Assembly: GCA_003023105.1 (NCBI GenBank) | Contig: PXSZ01000041.1 | Coordinates: 1 to 14,325, forward strand | Source: Bacteroidetes bacterium QH_10_64_37 | GTDB taxonomy: Bacteria > Bacteroidota > Rhodothermia > Rhodothermales > Salinibacteraceae | DNA: 14,325 nt | Reading direction: 5' to 3' | Part shown: one piece after another, positions 7,438 through 14,325 of the stretch | Position numbering within the stretch: the first letter of the stretch is position 1 | Layout of the letters: each line of letters starts with the position of its first letter | Notes under the pieces: model-generated | The model's input: the letters and a program-made list of their open reading frames with translations, nothing else | Databases searched by the model: none | What the model was told of the DNA's origin: nothing | Program-made: the position numbers and the translations under genes

Positions 7438-8634
7438 ATGGACGACGTGTACGGACCACTTCTTTTCGAGGAGGAGCGCTCTCCCGAGCAGCGGGACGCG
7501 CTGCGGGAGCAGCTTGCGGACGATCCAGAGTTGGCCGAGGGGTGGGCGCGCTGGCGACAGGTCCGGGCGCAGTTGCGGCAGCGGCTACACGAGCACGTTC
7601 CTGATCGCCGTCTCCTCGTCCTGTACGCGCTCAAACAGGAAGGGTGTGCCGACACGCTCACGGCCGAGGAAAAAGAGGCCCTCGGCACCGCCCGCGACGA
7701 CATTGCCGAGGCGATCGAAGCCATTCCCGCACTCAACCGAGTCGTCGAGCGCATTCAGGACGAGCGCGCCGAGTTCGAGGCGGTGTGGGCGCAGCACCAC
7801 AGCGACAAAATTGGCGCGTTCGCTGCGCAGCGCCGGTCCCGCGCCGAACAGAAAGAGCGCACCCCCCGACGGTCCGCTCGATCGCGTGAGAGGGGTGCGG
7901 TACGTCGCTGGGCGTGGCGGCTCACTGTGGCAGCCCTGCTCATTGGGGCCGTAGTCCTGGCCGTGTTCTACGGGCCACGCGAGGCCTTGCGGACGACCGT
8001 GACGGTCGAGGCCGACGACCAGCGGATCGTAGAGTTCGGGGACGGCTCAACGGCCCGTCTCATCGGCACGGCGGCGCTGTCGTATGATCCGGGGATGACC
8101 GCGACGGAGAATCGGCGCGTCACCCTCGCACGCGGGCGAGGCTATTTCAACGTAGCGTCCCGCAACGACGCGTCGTTCGTGGTGGAAACTCCCACCGCCC
8201 GAGCCGAGGTCCTCGGCACGCAGTTTGGAGTCACGACCAGCAGTGATACGACTGAGGTCGTCCTCGTAGAAGGAAAAGTCCGCCTCGAATCGGACGACGA
8301 GGGCAAGTCTGTGGTGCTGACACCGGGCGAGCGCAGTACGGTCCGAAGCGGAACTCCCCCCTCGACTCCAGCACCTGCAGACCTGACCGCGACGCTGGAC
8401 TGGACGGGATTGTTTGTTTTCCGGTCGCTGCCGACCGAGGCGATTGCGGAGCGGCTGAGCGAGCACTACGACGCGTCCGTTGCGGTCGCGCCCGCCCTGG
8501 CCAACGAGCCGGTCACAGGCACCTTCGACCGCGAGCAGCCGGTTGAACAGGTGCTCAACACGATCGCCCGCACGCTCGGCGCGGAGGTGCGCACGGAAAA
8601 TAGCATGTATCGGCTTGTTCCTGCCTCTGACTAA
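7438..8634 (+). CDS. FecR-domain anti-sigma/sigma-regulator protein
   Basis: A 398-aa single-pass inner-membrane protein. Residues 1-150 are cytosolic, highly charged and helical, and would hold the sigma factor; this part is longer and less conserved than a standard FecR N-terminus. A basic stretch (RRSARSRERGAVRR) precedes the membrane helix AWRLTVAALLIGAVVLAVFYG (159-179). The periplasmic FecR domain covers about 185-300: GDGSTARLIGTAALSYDP, RRVTLARGRGYFNV, FVVETPTARAEVLGTQFGV, VVLVEGKVRLES. The C-terminus (about 320-396) is an STN/DUF4974-like domain: LFVFRSLPTEAIAERLSEHY and TFDREQPVEQVLNTIARTLG. In known cell-surface signalling, such a protein binds the receptor's STN domain and frees or activates the sigma factor. 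It lies between sigma and receptor genes, as expected. Confidence 0.9.
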   Translation: MDDVYGPLLFEEERSPEQRDALREQLADDPELAEGWARWRQVRAQLRQRLHEHVPDRRLLVLYALKQEGCADTLTAEEKEALGTARDDIAEAIEAIPALNRVVERIQDERAEFEAVWAQHHSDKIGAFAAQRRSRAEQKERTPRRSARSRERGAVRRWAWRLTVAALLIGAVVLAVFYGPREALRTTVTVEADDQRIVEFGDGSTARLIGTAALSYDPGMTATENRRVTLARGRGYFNVASRNDASFVVETPTARAEVLGTQFGVTTSSDTTEVVLVEGKVRLESDDEGKSVVLTPGERSTVRSGTPPSTPAPADLTATLDWTGLFVFRSLPTEAIAERLSEHYDASVAVAPALANEPVTGTFDREQPVEQVLNTIARTLGAEVRTENSMYRLVPASD

Positions 8635-8784
8635 TACCAAATGCGAGGTTTCTTTGTGCATTTCCGCATCTTCCGTGGACGTAGGGACGGCGCGCGCGTC
8701 GTCCATCGGGGTGTGGAGGCATAATCGAGGAATGAATCGACACGGTCGATGGCCTGGAAGGTGCACATCGATCTACAGCAGACG

Positions 8785-8802
8785 CTGTAACGCGCGTTAC
8801 AG
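8785..8802. promoter_or_regulatory. 18-bp perfect palindrome, candidate operator
   Basis: CTGTAACGCGCGTTACAG is self-complementary over all 18 bases. Such symmetry fits a homodimeric repressor or activator site. On the minus strand it exactly fills the gap between a GGAAC (8806-8802) and a CGTC (8784-8781), an ECF-promoter-like pair with 17 bp spacing; that promoter would point away from the receptor, so its relevance is uncertain. Confidence 0.5.
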
Positions 8803-8828
8803 TTCCGGTCGACACAGTTCCGGTCGAC
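8799..8828. repeat. 15-bp perfect tandem duplication
   Basis: ACAGTTCCGGTCGAC occurs twice head to tail (8799-8813 and 8814-8828). The first copy overlaps the right end of the 18-bp palindrome, so the duplication adds a second copy of the palindrome's flank. It may be iterated protein-binding sites or a replication-slippage product. Confidence 0.8.
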
Positions 8829-8940
8829 CCTGCGTCTCACGGCCCAATGGGCGCTCCAGTCTAAGGTCGAGTCGTGTCCGTTGCGCTCGTCTTTCCGGCA
8901 CCGGCTCAAGGCTCCTCGCGTCCGAACGAAGGCACGTGCT

Positions 8941-8969
8941 GAGAGTAGAATACTGCTCGTTCTACTCTC
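8941..8969 (+). promoter_or_regulatory. Stem-loop just upstream of the receptor start
   Basis: GAGAGTAGAA (8941-8950), a 9-nt loop and TTCTACTCTC (8960-8969) form a perfect 10-bp stem ending 21 bases before the GTG at 8991. No U run follows, so a terminator is unlikely. It could mark the 5' end of the receptor mRNA or affect initiation. Confidence 0.5.
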
Positions 8970-8990
8970 CAGTCCACCCCCGCGAGGCCC

Positions 8991-11639
8991 GTGCCGCGTT
9001 CCGTGTTTCTGCTCGTCATTGCGTGGGCGGGACTGGGCGTCCTCGGGGGCACAGGCGCTCGGGCGCAGTCTTCATTCCAGATCCGCGTGACCGACGCGCC
9101 GCTCGAAACGGCTCTCGTTCAGATCCGCACACAGGCCGACCTCGATCTCGTCTACGCCGATCGGCTCGTGCAGGGCCGGACGACGACCTGCACCTACACG
9201 GGCACCGACCGGGCGGACGCGCTCGACTGTGTGCTCAATGGCACCGGCGTGCGAGCCGAGCGGGTGCGTCGTCGCCAGTACGTGCTCGTGGCTGCGTCTC
9301 CCGATCAGGGCGAGGAAAAAACGTCCCGTACCTCTATCAACGGATACGTGCTGGACGCGGAAACCGGGGAGCGACTGCCCGGGGCTCACGTCTACCTCAC
9401 GGGGCTGGAGGCGGGGGCCACGACGAATCGAGACGGCTATTTCGTCGTCTCCGATCTTCCTCCGAAGTCCTACAAAGTGCGCCTCTCCTACCTCGGGTAT
9501 CAGTCCGTGGACACGACGCTCACGGCGGACGGGGACCCGGCCCGAATTGCCCTGGCCGCAGTTCCCATTGAGTCGAAGGGCGTCGTCGTAGAGGCCGGGT
9601 CGACGAGCACGAGCGAGAGCGAGCGGCTGCCGGGCATGATGTCGGTCGCCCTGAACCGGCTCGATCGACTCCCCTCCTTCGGCGAGCCGGATCTGTTTCG
9701 GGCCCTGCAGTGGACCCCCGGCATTCGGAAGTCGGGCGTCGTGGGCAGTGGACTCAGCGTGCGGGGGGGCAATCCCGACCAGAACCTCTACCTCCTCGAC
9801 GGAGCGCCCGTCTACCACCCGTGGCATGCCTTCAGTCTGGTGTCGACGTTTCAGGCCGGCACCCTCCGCTCGACGGACCTCTACCGAGGGAGCTTCCCCG
9901 TGGAGCACGGCGGACGCCTCTCGGCCGTGCTCGACGCCCAGATGAAAGACGGAAGTCGCCAGGAGCCCAAGGCGGTCGCGGCGCTCAGTGTGCTGAGCGG
10001 GCGATTCCGCATCGAGACGCCCCTGACGGCCTCCACCTCGTTTATGCTGTCGGGGCGGCGCTCCTACGTTGACAAACTGATTGGACGCCGGCACCCGGTG
10101 ACCGGGCCGAACGGGCGGCGCGACACGCTCCGCACCGGGTATTACTTTTTCGACACCAGCGCGAAGCTGAGCCACCGCTTCGGGCCCAACCACCGGCTCT
10201 CCCTCAGCTACTACCACGGGCGGGACGACCTGGACCTCCGCCTCCCGTTCGACCTCTCGCTCGACTTTTCCTCGTGGCTCCGCCCGGCCGACCTCCTGTT
10301 CGAGGTGTCCCAGAACTGGGACAACCGGGCCGTCAGTGGCCAGCACCGGTACCTCGTCGGCGACGATCTCTTTGTGACCACCACGGCGTACTATTCGAGA
10401 TATCGCGCCCAGGAGGCGTCGTTCGTGCAGCCGACGACGACCGCCTCCCTCGCCTCCGACTACCGCGTGCGACTGTCCGACGCGGGGCTTCAGGTGGATC
10501 TCAACTACCACCATTCGGTGAGTCACGAACTGACGGGGGGGGTCAAGGTCTCGACGCTCCAGTTCGAGAGCACCCTCGATAGTGAGCTGCAACGATCGAG
10601 CAGCACGGTCACCCGCCGGTTCCAGGAGAGCCGGCTGAGTGCCGTGAAAGTGGTCGGGTACGTGCAGGACACGTGGACCCCGACGCCGGACTGGACGGTG
10701 GAGCCCGGGGTGCGGGCCAGCTACTTTAGCGGGGGCGAGTACATGCACCTCGCACCCCGGTTGAATGCGCAGTACGTTGTGCATCCGCGCTGGCTCGTCC
10801 TGGAGGGGAGTGCCGACGTGCACGTGCAGTATCTGCACCGCCTCCGCGATCGGTACTCGCTGGCGTACGACCTGGTGTCGAGCCGGTGGATTCCGTCGAG
10901 CAACCGCGTGCAGCCGGCGATGGGGGGACAAGTTGGGCTCGGCACCTACACCCAGTTGCGTTCGGGATGGACCCTGGAACTCGATGCGTATGCGCGAGGG
11001 ACTCGTCACACCCTGGTGCCGGCCGACATTTTCCAAGAAAAAAAGGGCATTGAGGGGCCGGGCATTGAGGTGGGGGCGCTGCTCGGCCAGTACGCGACTG
11101 GTGCCACGCGCGCCTTTGGCCTTGAGGTCAGTACCCTCTTCGAGCGAGGCGCCTGGCGGGCGCGTTTTGCGATGAATGCCGGGCGGACGTTCGTCCGTGC
11201 GCCGTCCCGAACGCCTTCGGGCCTCCGCCGGCGGCCCTCCAGTCTGGACGTGCCCCTTTCCGTGCGCAGCACGCTCGGGTGGGAAGGGGATGCGTGGAGG
11301 GCCACGATCGCCGCCAATCTGCGCAGTGGGTACCCGATGACGGTGCCGGTGGCCCGCTACCGCCTGGGCGATCCCACGGCGACGGAGGCGACGACGTACC
11401 TGTACCGGCCCCAGGTGAACAACGGTCGGCTTCCGCCCTATCTCCGGGTGGACCTCACGGTGAGTTATCGGTTTCAACTCCTTTCTGTGGACTGGACGGC
11501 TACGCTGGACGTCTTCAACGCCACCAATCGCGAAAACATTCTGGACCAGACGTACCGGCCTACGGACACGGGGGTCAACGTGAATCGTCAGCGTGGTCTT
11601 CCGATTCTTCCCCTTCTGGAGTTGGAGGTGGAGCTGTAG
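8991..11639 (+). CDS. TonB-dependent receptor with STN signalling and carboxypeptidase-regulatory-like domains
   Basis: An 882-aa outer-membrane transporter. The GTG start at 8991 is chosen because a signal peptide follows at once (SVFLLVIAWAGLGVLGGTGARA, split by cleavage near residue 25). Domains in order: an STN domain (about 28-101, FQIRVTDAPLETALVQIRTQ) that would touch the FecR-type protein, with Cys67 and Cys80; a carboxypeptidase-regulatory-like Ig domain (about 115-200, GYVLDAETGERLPGAHVYLT and NRDGYFVVSDLPPKSYKV); the plug (about 218-318, SVRGGNPDQNLYLLDGAPV, YRGSFPVEHGGRLSAVLD); and a 22-strand-type barrel to the C-terminus, PILPLLELEVEL. The plug style is that of Bacteroidota receptors found beside DUF4249 proteins rather than SusD. 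The substrate cannot be named. An 874-aa open frame opposite is a codon-bias shadow. Confidence 0.92.
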   Translation: MPRSVFLLVIAWAGLGVLGGTGARAQSSFQIRVTDAPLETALVQIRTQADLDLVYADRLVQGRTTTCTYTGTDRADALDCVLNGTGVRAERVRRRQYVLVAASPDQGEEKTSRTSINGYVLDAETGERLPGAHVYLTGLEAGATTNRDGYFVVSDLPPKSYKVRLSYLGYQSVDTTLTADGDPARIALAAVPIESKGVVVEAGSTSTSESERLPGMMSVALNRLDRLPSFGEPDLFRALQWTPGIRKSGVVGSGLSVRGGNPDQNLYLLDGAPVYHPWHAFSLVSTFQAGTLRSTDLYRGSFPVEHGGRLSAVLDAQMKDGSRQEPKAVAALSVLSGRFRIETPLTASTSFMLSGRRSYVDKLIGRRHPVTGPNGRRDTLRTGYYFFDTSAKLSHRFGPNHRLSLSYYHGRDDLDLRLPFDLSLDFSSWLRPADLLFEVSQNWDNRAVSGQHRYLVGDDLFVTTTAYYSRYRAQEASFVQPTTTASLASDYRVRLSDAGLQVDLNYHHSVSHELTGGVKVSTLQFESTLDSELQRSSSTVTRRFQESRLSAVKVVGYVQDTWTPTPDWTVEPGVRASYFSGGEYMHLAPRLNAQYVVHPRWLVLEGSADVHVQYLHRLRDRYSLAYDLVSSRWIPSSNRVQPAMGGQVGLGTYTQLRSGWTLELDAYARGTRHTLVPADIFQEKKGIEGPGIEVGALLGQYATGATRAFGLEVSTLFERGAWRARFAMNAGRTFVRAPSRTPSGLRRRPSSLDVPLSVRSTLGWEGDAWRATIAANLRSGYPMTVPVARYRLGDPTATEATTYLYRPQVNNGRLPPYLRVDLTVSYRFQLLSVDWTATLDVFNATNRENILDQTYRPTDTGVNVNRQRGLPILPLLELEVEL

Positions 11640-11878
11640 AGGGGGTTCGGGGCGGGGAACGGAGCTCTTCTTGCCGATGCGTGAGGAAGTGGGCAAAACG
11701 ATAATGAAGGAGCCTCCCCCCGGCTTTCTGCTTCCGTCGACCGAATCGAACGGAAAGCGTGGGGGCGCGGGAGCGTAGGAGATCGTGCCGTTTTACTGAG
11801 CCGAAGCGCTCCATCACGGCCGGCAGTCGCTGGGAATTTTTGCATGGACGGTAATTGAGATCACGACGCACAATTCGG

Positions 11879-12826
11879 ATGAGCGGAGACACCGGACGGC
11901 ACATGTTGCGGGGAGCCGGCGGGGCGCTCCTGGCGGTCGGGCTGCTCCTGGTACTGGGGCGGTGCGATCTGGCGGAGCCCGTGAACCGGCAGTCGCTCGT
12001 GGTGGAGGCCTTTCTGAAGACGGACCGCTCCCTCCCCACGATCACGCTCCGGCAAACGCGACCCCTAAACGATCCGGCCGATCAACGAGCAAACGCGGCG
12101 CAGGGGGCCACCGTCGAGCTCATTCTCGACGGACACTCCATCTCGTACACGGAAACCGAGCAGCGCCCCGGGCGGTACGTGCCCACCGCAGACTCTGAAG
12201 AGGTGTCCGCTCGGGTCCCGTGGCGCCTCACGGTGCAGTGGCGGGGGGCGGAGGCGCGGGCACACGGCACGACCCCGCCCTCCATCGAACTGAGCGACGT
12301 GTGCATCGAGGTGCCCCCAAATCCGGTCCGGGCGATTCTCGTCGATTCCCTGCGCCGCGACTCCCTCGACATTCCGGCCGAGCAGAGCTACATCTACCCG
12401 GTCGAGGTGTCGTTGCGATGGCCGGTGGATCAGCTCGCGGCGGGGGAAGACACCACCTACTGGGTGCGGCCTCAGCTCCGCCCCGACACCACCGAGTCCT
12501 CCTCACGGGTCGTCAACTTTTTCCTGGAGCCGGTCGACGTGCGACGCGAGGATCAGTTTCGCCGTCGGGGCGACCAGCGGGCATGGACGGGTGTCTACGC
12601 GGTGCCCGTGGAGGACAGCACCGCGGCCTTTCCCCATCACGATCTCGCCGTCATCCTCACGCGGGGGGATACGTCGTTTGCGGCCTTTGCCCGGAGCCGC
12701 GACGACCCGGAGCGCCGCGAGCCCGTTTCGAACGTCGGGGGCGGACTCGGCAACGCCATGGCGGTGGCCACCGATTCTCTGCGAAGTGCCGTTGCGCCGG
12801 GCGGCGAACAGTGTTATTCTCGGTAG
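11879..12826 (+). CDS. DUF4249-like lipoprotein
   Basis: A predicted lipoprotein of 315 aa from the ATG at 11879; an ATG at 11903 or a TTG at 11855 are alternatives with the same signal. GGALLAVGLLLVLGRCDL contains the lipobox, with Cys29 acylated. The mature part opens with QSLVVEAFLKTDRSLPTITLRQTRPL, ATVELILDG and RYVP, the Ig-like start typical of DUF4249. A central beta-rich region follows (EQSYIYPVEVSLRWPVDQL; TTYWVRPQLRP). SNVGGGLGNAMAVATDSL then leads to a C-terminus with EQCYSR. A Cys in SDVCIEV and the one in EQCYSR could pair. DUF4249 genes commonly sit beside TonB-dependent receptors in Bacteroidota; by analogy with SusD it may be a surface partner capping the receptor. The family assignment is by pattern and less certain than its neighbours. 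Confidence 0.75.
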   Translation: MSGDTGRHMLRGAGGALLAVGLLLVLGRCDLAEPVNRQSLVVEAFLKTDRSLPTITLRQTRPLNDPADQRANAAQGATVELILDGHSISYTETEQRPGRYVPTADSEEVSARVPWRLTVQWRGAEARAHGTTPPSIELSDVCIEVPPNPVRAILVDSLRRDSLDIPAEQSYIYPVEVSLRWPVDQLAAGEDTTYWVRPQLRPDTTESSSRVVNFFLEPVDVRREDQFRRRGDQRAWTGVYAVPVEDSTAAFPHHDLAVILTRGDTSFAAFARSRDDPERREPVSNVGGGLGNAMAVATDSLRSAVAPGGEQCYSR

Positions 12827-12884
12827 GGTCATTCTCAGTAGGAACGCCTGGCGATTTCTGACGGAGAATCCAGGTGCGGTCCGT

Positions 12885-12918
12885 TGCGTATTTCGTAGTG
12901 CGTATTTCGTAGTGCGTA
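12885..12918. repeat. Tandem 14-bp repeat of heptad type between DUF4249-like gene and recX
   Basis: TGCGTATTTCGTAG is present twice (12885-12898, 12899-12912), followed by a partial TGCGTA. Internally it is a period-7 alternation (TGCGTAT, TTCGTAG, TGCGTAT, TTCGTAG, TGCGTAG). It lies in the 189-bp gap before recX. ATTCTCGGTAGG and ATTCTCAGTAGG (12816-12827, 12831-12842) form a second small direct repeat across the preceding stop codon. Confidence 0.75.
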
Positions 12919-13015
12919 GTTTGTGGCTGGTGAGCGGGCTGATGAGGAGGCCGAGCATGGGGCACGGAGATCGGCCGGGACACGCGAGTGAGAGCAGTAG
13001 ATCTTTTTCCACGAA

Positions 13016-13693
13016 ATGACAGACACTGTGACGAGCGGAACGATTACACGTCTCGAGTCCCAGGTCCACAACGACGACCGGGTGTCCGTCTTTCTCGACG
13101 GCGAGTTTGCCTTCGGCGTCCACGAGGACCTCGTGGTAAAGCATGATTTGCGGGAAGGGACGACTCTTACGCCCGAGGAGATCAGCGACATTGAGGTGGA
13201 CGAGGAGTACGTCGGCGCGAAGCAGAAGGCGCTCGACTATCTCGCGCACAAGCCGCGCACCGAGCAGGAGGTGCGTCGCAAGCTCCGGCAGCGGGACGTG
13301 TCCCTTCCGGTCATTGACGATGTGATCGCCCGCCTCTACGAGCTGGAGTACCTCGACGACGAGGCCTACGCTCACGACTACGCTCACAACCGCTTCTCCA
13401 GCAAGAAGTACGGGCCGGTGCGCATCCGGCGGGAGCTTGAGAAGCGAGGCGTGGACCGGCACCTGGCGGAGGCGGCGGTCGATGAGCTCTTCGCGGAGGC
13501 GGACGCGACGGCCGCGGCCTGGACCCACGCCGAGAAACGGTGGCCGCGCCTGGAGGGGGAGGACGATCCGCGCCGTCGCCGGCAAAAGATGTACCGCTAT
13601 CTCCGCCGCCGCGGCTTCACGTCCGACACGATCCGCCCCATCCTCGACGAACTGGATCGGAACGAGACGCGTAATGACGATCCGATTCCGTGA
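13016..13693 (+). CDS. recX: Regulatory protein RecX
   Basis: A 225-aa cytosolic protein. RecX binds RecA filaments and limits recombinase and SOS co-protease activity. An N-terminal extension (about 1-60, GTITRLESQVHNDDRVSVFL and GEFAFGVHEDLVVKHDLREG) precedes the three-helix RecX repeats: ALDYLAHKPRTEQEVRRKL (77-95), VIARLYELEYLDDEAYAHDY (103-122), KKYGPVRIRRELEKRGVDRH (129-148) and RRRQKMYRYLRRRGFTSDTI near the end. It is longer than the 166-aa E. coli protein, as is common where the N-terminal domain is kept. The ATG at 13016 is the first in frame. recA is not adjacent, unlike in many proteobacteria; the gene sits 189 bp after the DUF4249-like gene and 86 bp before a membrane-protein gene, perhaps co-transcribed with the latter. 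Confidence 0.93.
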   Translation: MTDTVTSGTITRLESQVHNDDRVSVFLDGEFAFGVHEDLVVKHDLREGTTLTPEEISDIEVDEEYVGAKQKALDYLAHKPRTEQEVRRKLRQRDVSLPVIDDVIARLYELEYLDDEAYAHDYAHNRFSSKKYGPVRIRRELEKRGVDRHLAEAAVDELFAEADATAAAWTHAEKRWPRLEGEDDPRRRRQKMYRYLRRRGFTSDTIRPILDELDRNETRNDDPIP

Positions 13694-13779
13694 TTCTGGA
13701 ATCGCGCCGAGACCCCGTTGGCATTCGGAATGGGCCTGGGGTTCCGTCCATTTGCTCGCACAGACGCTCGCTTGTCCAC

Positions 13780-14325
13780 ATGCCTGACGGTTCCGATCCG
13801 TCTTCGCCACCGCAGGAGGGGAGGTCCGCCGATGATCGGGGAGACGTTGCCATGGACGGGGACACGACGGCTCCGGAGGGGGCGTCCTCCCCCGATCGCG
13901 TTGTGCGCCCGGCGCTTCGCTCTCCGCGCTCCACCGAAGACGCGTCGACGGCCTTCACGCTCGACCGGATCGTCCGCTTCGTCCTGGGGGCTGCCGCCGT
14001 GGCGACCGTCGGATGGATGCTCTGGTACTTCGCCGGCATTGTGCTGTATCTCGCCGTCGGCGGCATCCTGGCGTACCTGCTTCGGCCCCTCGTCGATCGC
14101 ATTCAGGCCCTCGGCCTCGGTCGGGTGCCGGCCATCCTCCTTGCGTTTGTGGGGCTGCTGGGCGCGATCGCGGTGGTGGTTACGTCGGTCGTGCCGTTCA
14201 TCACCCGTCAAGTGCAGGACCTGTCGCAGCTCATTACCGTGGACACCGCCGTGTACGTGGCCAATCTCATTGAGGCTCAGATCCAGGAGATCGCGCCGCT
14301 GGAACAGGGGGTGCTGGAGGAGAAT
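13780..14325 (+). CDS. AI-2E/PerM-family membrane transporter, C-terminus cut by the right edge
   Basis: The frame is open from the ATG at 13780 to the window end (182 codons, no stop). Residues 1-60 form a hydrophilic, acidic, Pro/Ser-rich cytosolic tail. Then come FVLGAAAVATVGWMLWYFAG and IVLYLAVGGILAYLLRPLVD (about 67-106), the paired helices and AYLLRPLVDRI motif typical of the AI-2E (PF01594) family. ILLAFVGLLGAIAVVVTSVV (119-138) and the amphipathic region PFITRQVQDLSQLI follow. Family members include TqsA (autoinducer-2 export), PerM/YdiK and Na+(Li+)/H+ antiporters of halophiles, so substrate cannot be inferred from this half. An internal ATG at 13852 is an alternative start that trims only the variable tail. 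Confidence 0.88.
   Translation, partial: MPDGSDPSSPPQEGRSADDRGDVAMDGDTTAPEGASSPDRVVRPALRSPRSTEDASTAFTLDRIVRFVLGAAAVATVGWMLWYFAGIVLYLAVGGILAYLLRPLVDRIQALGLGRVPAILLAFVGLLGAIAVVVTSVVPFITRQVQDLSQLITVDTAVYVANLIEAQIQEIAPLEQGVLEEN

Larger units (their letters stand above)
8635..8990. promoter_or_regulatory. Structured regulatory region upstream of the TonB-dependent receptor
   Basis: This 356-bp non-coding gap separates the FecR-type gene from the receptor. It carries ATCGAC-ACG-GTCGAT (8736-8750), an 18-bp perfect palindrome, a 15-bp tandem duplication and a hairpin just before the start codon, the last three listed separately. The density of symmetric sites suggests that receptor transcription is controlled here rather than only by read-through from the sigma gene. 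No sigma70 -35/-10 pair was convincing on the plus strand. Confidence 0.5.

Noticed and set aside
9072..11696. An 874-codon open frame on the minus strand opposite the receptor gene
   Set aside because: It is Arg/His/Pro/Gly-rich, matches no fold I recognise and mirrors the receptor reading frame. Long antisense frames are expected in GC-rich genes with strong third-position bias.
11700..11760. Stem-loop (TTCCGT 11732-11737 with ACGGAA 11750-11755) as terminator of the receptor gene
   Set aside because: Only six pairs, competing pairings nearby and no U run; too weak to list.
13684..13703. GATTCC/GGAATC hairpin over the recX stop codon as a terminator
   Set aside because: A 6-bp stem without a U run, and the next gene begins 86 bp later on the same strand, so read-through is more likely.
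12503..13810. A 435-codon minus-strand open frame across the DUF4249-like gene, the repeat and recX
   Set aside because: It covers two recognisable plus-strand genes and a tandem repeat and shows no coherent domain, so it is a shadow frame.

Overview
The window is GC-rich bacterial DNA (by eye roughly 60-65% GC). Its gene content fits a Salinibacter/Rhodothermales-type member of the Bacteroidota-Rhodothermota group: acidic proteins, a FecI-like sigma factor and FecR with an STN-bearing TonB-dependent receptor, a DUF4249-like lipoprotein, and mostly no Shine-Dalgarno sequences. The taxon is inferred from protein style, not from a marker gene. No tRNA, rRNA, CRISPR array or prophage was recognised.

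Left part, minus strand (1-5046). ilvB (acetolactate synthase large subunit) runs off the left edge. It is broken near 589-590, where the frame changes and the interdomain linker is too short. Upstream lie about 500 bases of leader with a strong sigma70-like promoter, a short ORF ending in a Leu/Ile cluster, and competing stem-loops. This looks like an undescribed attenuation-type control region for branched-chain amino-acid synthesis. After an AT-rich spacer come an SRPBCC-domain protein, a heptad-phased inverted repeat and the cytochrome c maturation protein ccmF.

Middle (5047-6744). A short rlpA-like lipoprotein gene (plus) converges on a 94-aa acidic orphan (minus), with a long imperfect hairpin between them. 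Just upstream of the orphan is a 192-bp non-coding element with 19-bp terminal inverted repeats and a TCA duplication, a probable IS5-type MITE.

Right part, plus strand (6745-14325). An ECF sigma factor, a FecR-type anti-sigma factor, a TonB-dependent receptor with a signalling (STN) domain and a DUF4249-like lipoprotein form a trans-envelope signalling and uptake locus. The receptor is inferred to sense or import an unknown ligand, FecR to relay that state across the inner membrane, and the sigma factor to activate transcription. The gap before the receptor holds an 18-bp perfect palindrome, a 15-bp tandem duplication and a 10-bp-stem hairpin, so it is probably the main control point. recX and the start of an AI-2E/PerM-family membrane protein follow; the latter is cut by the right edge.
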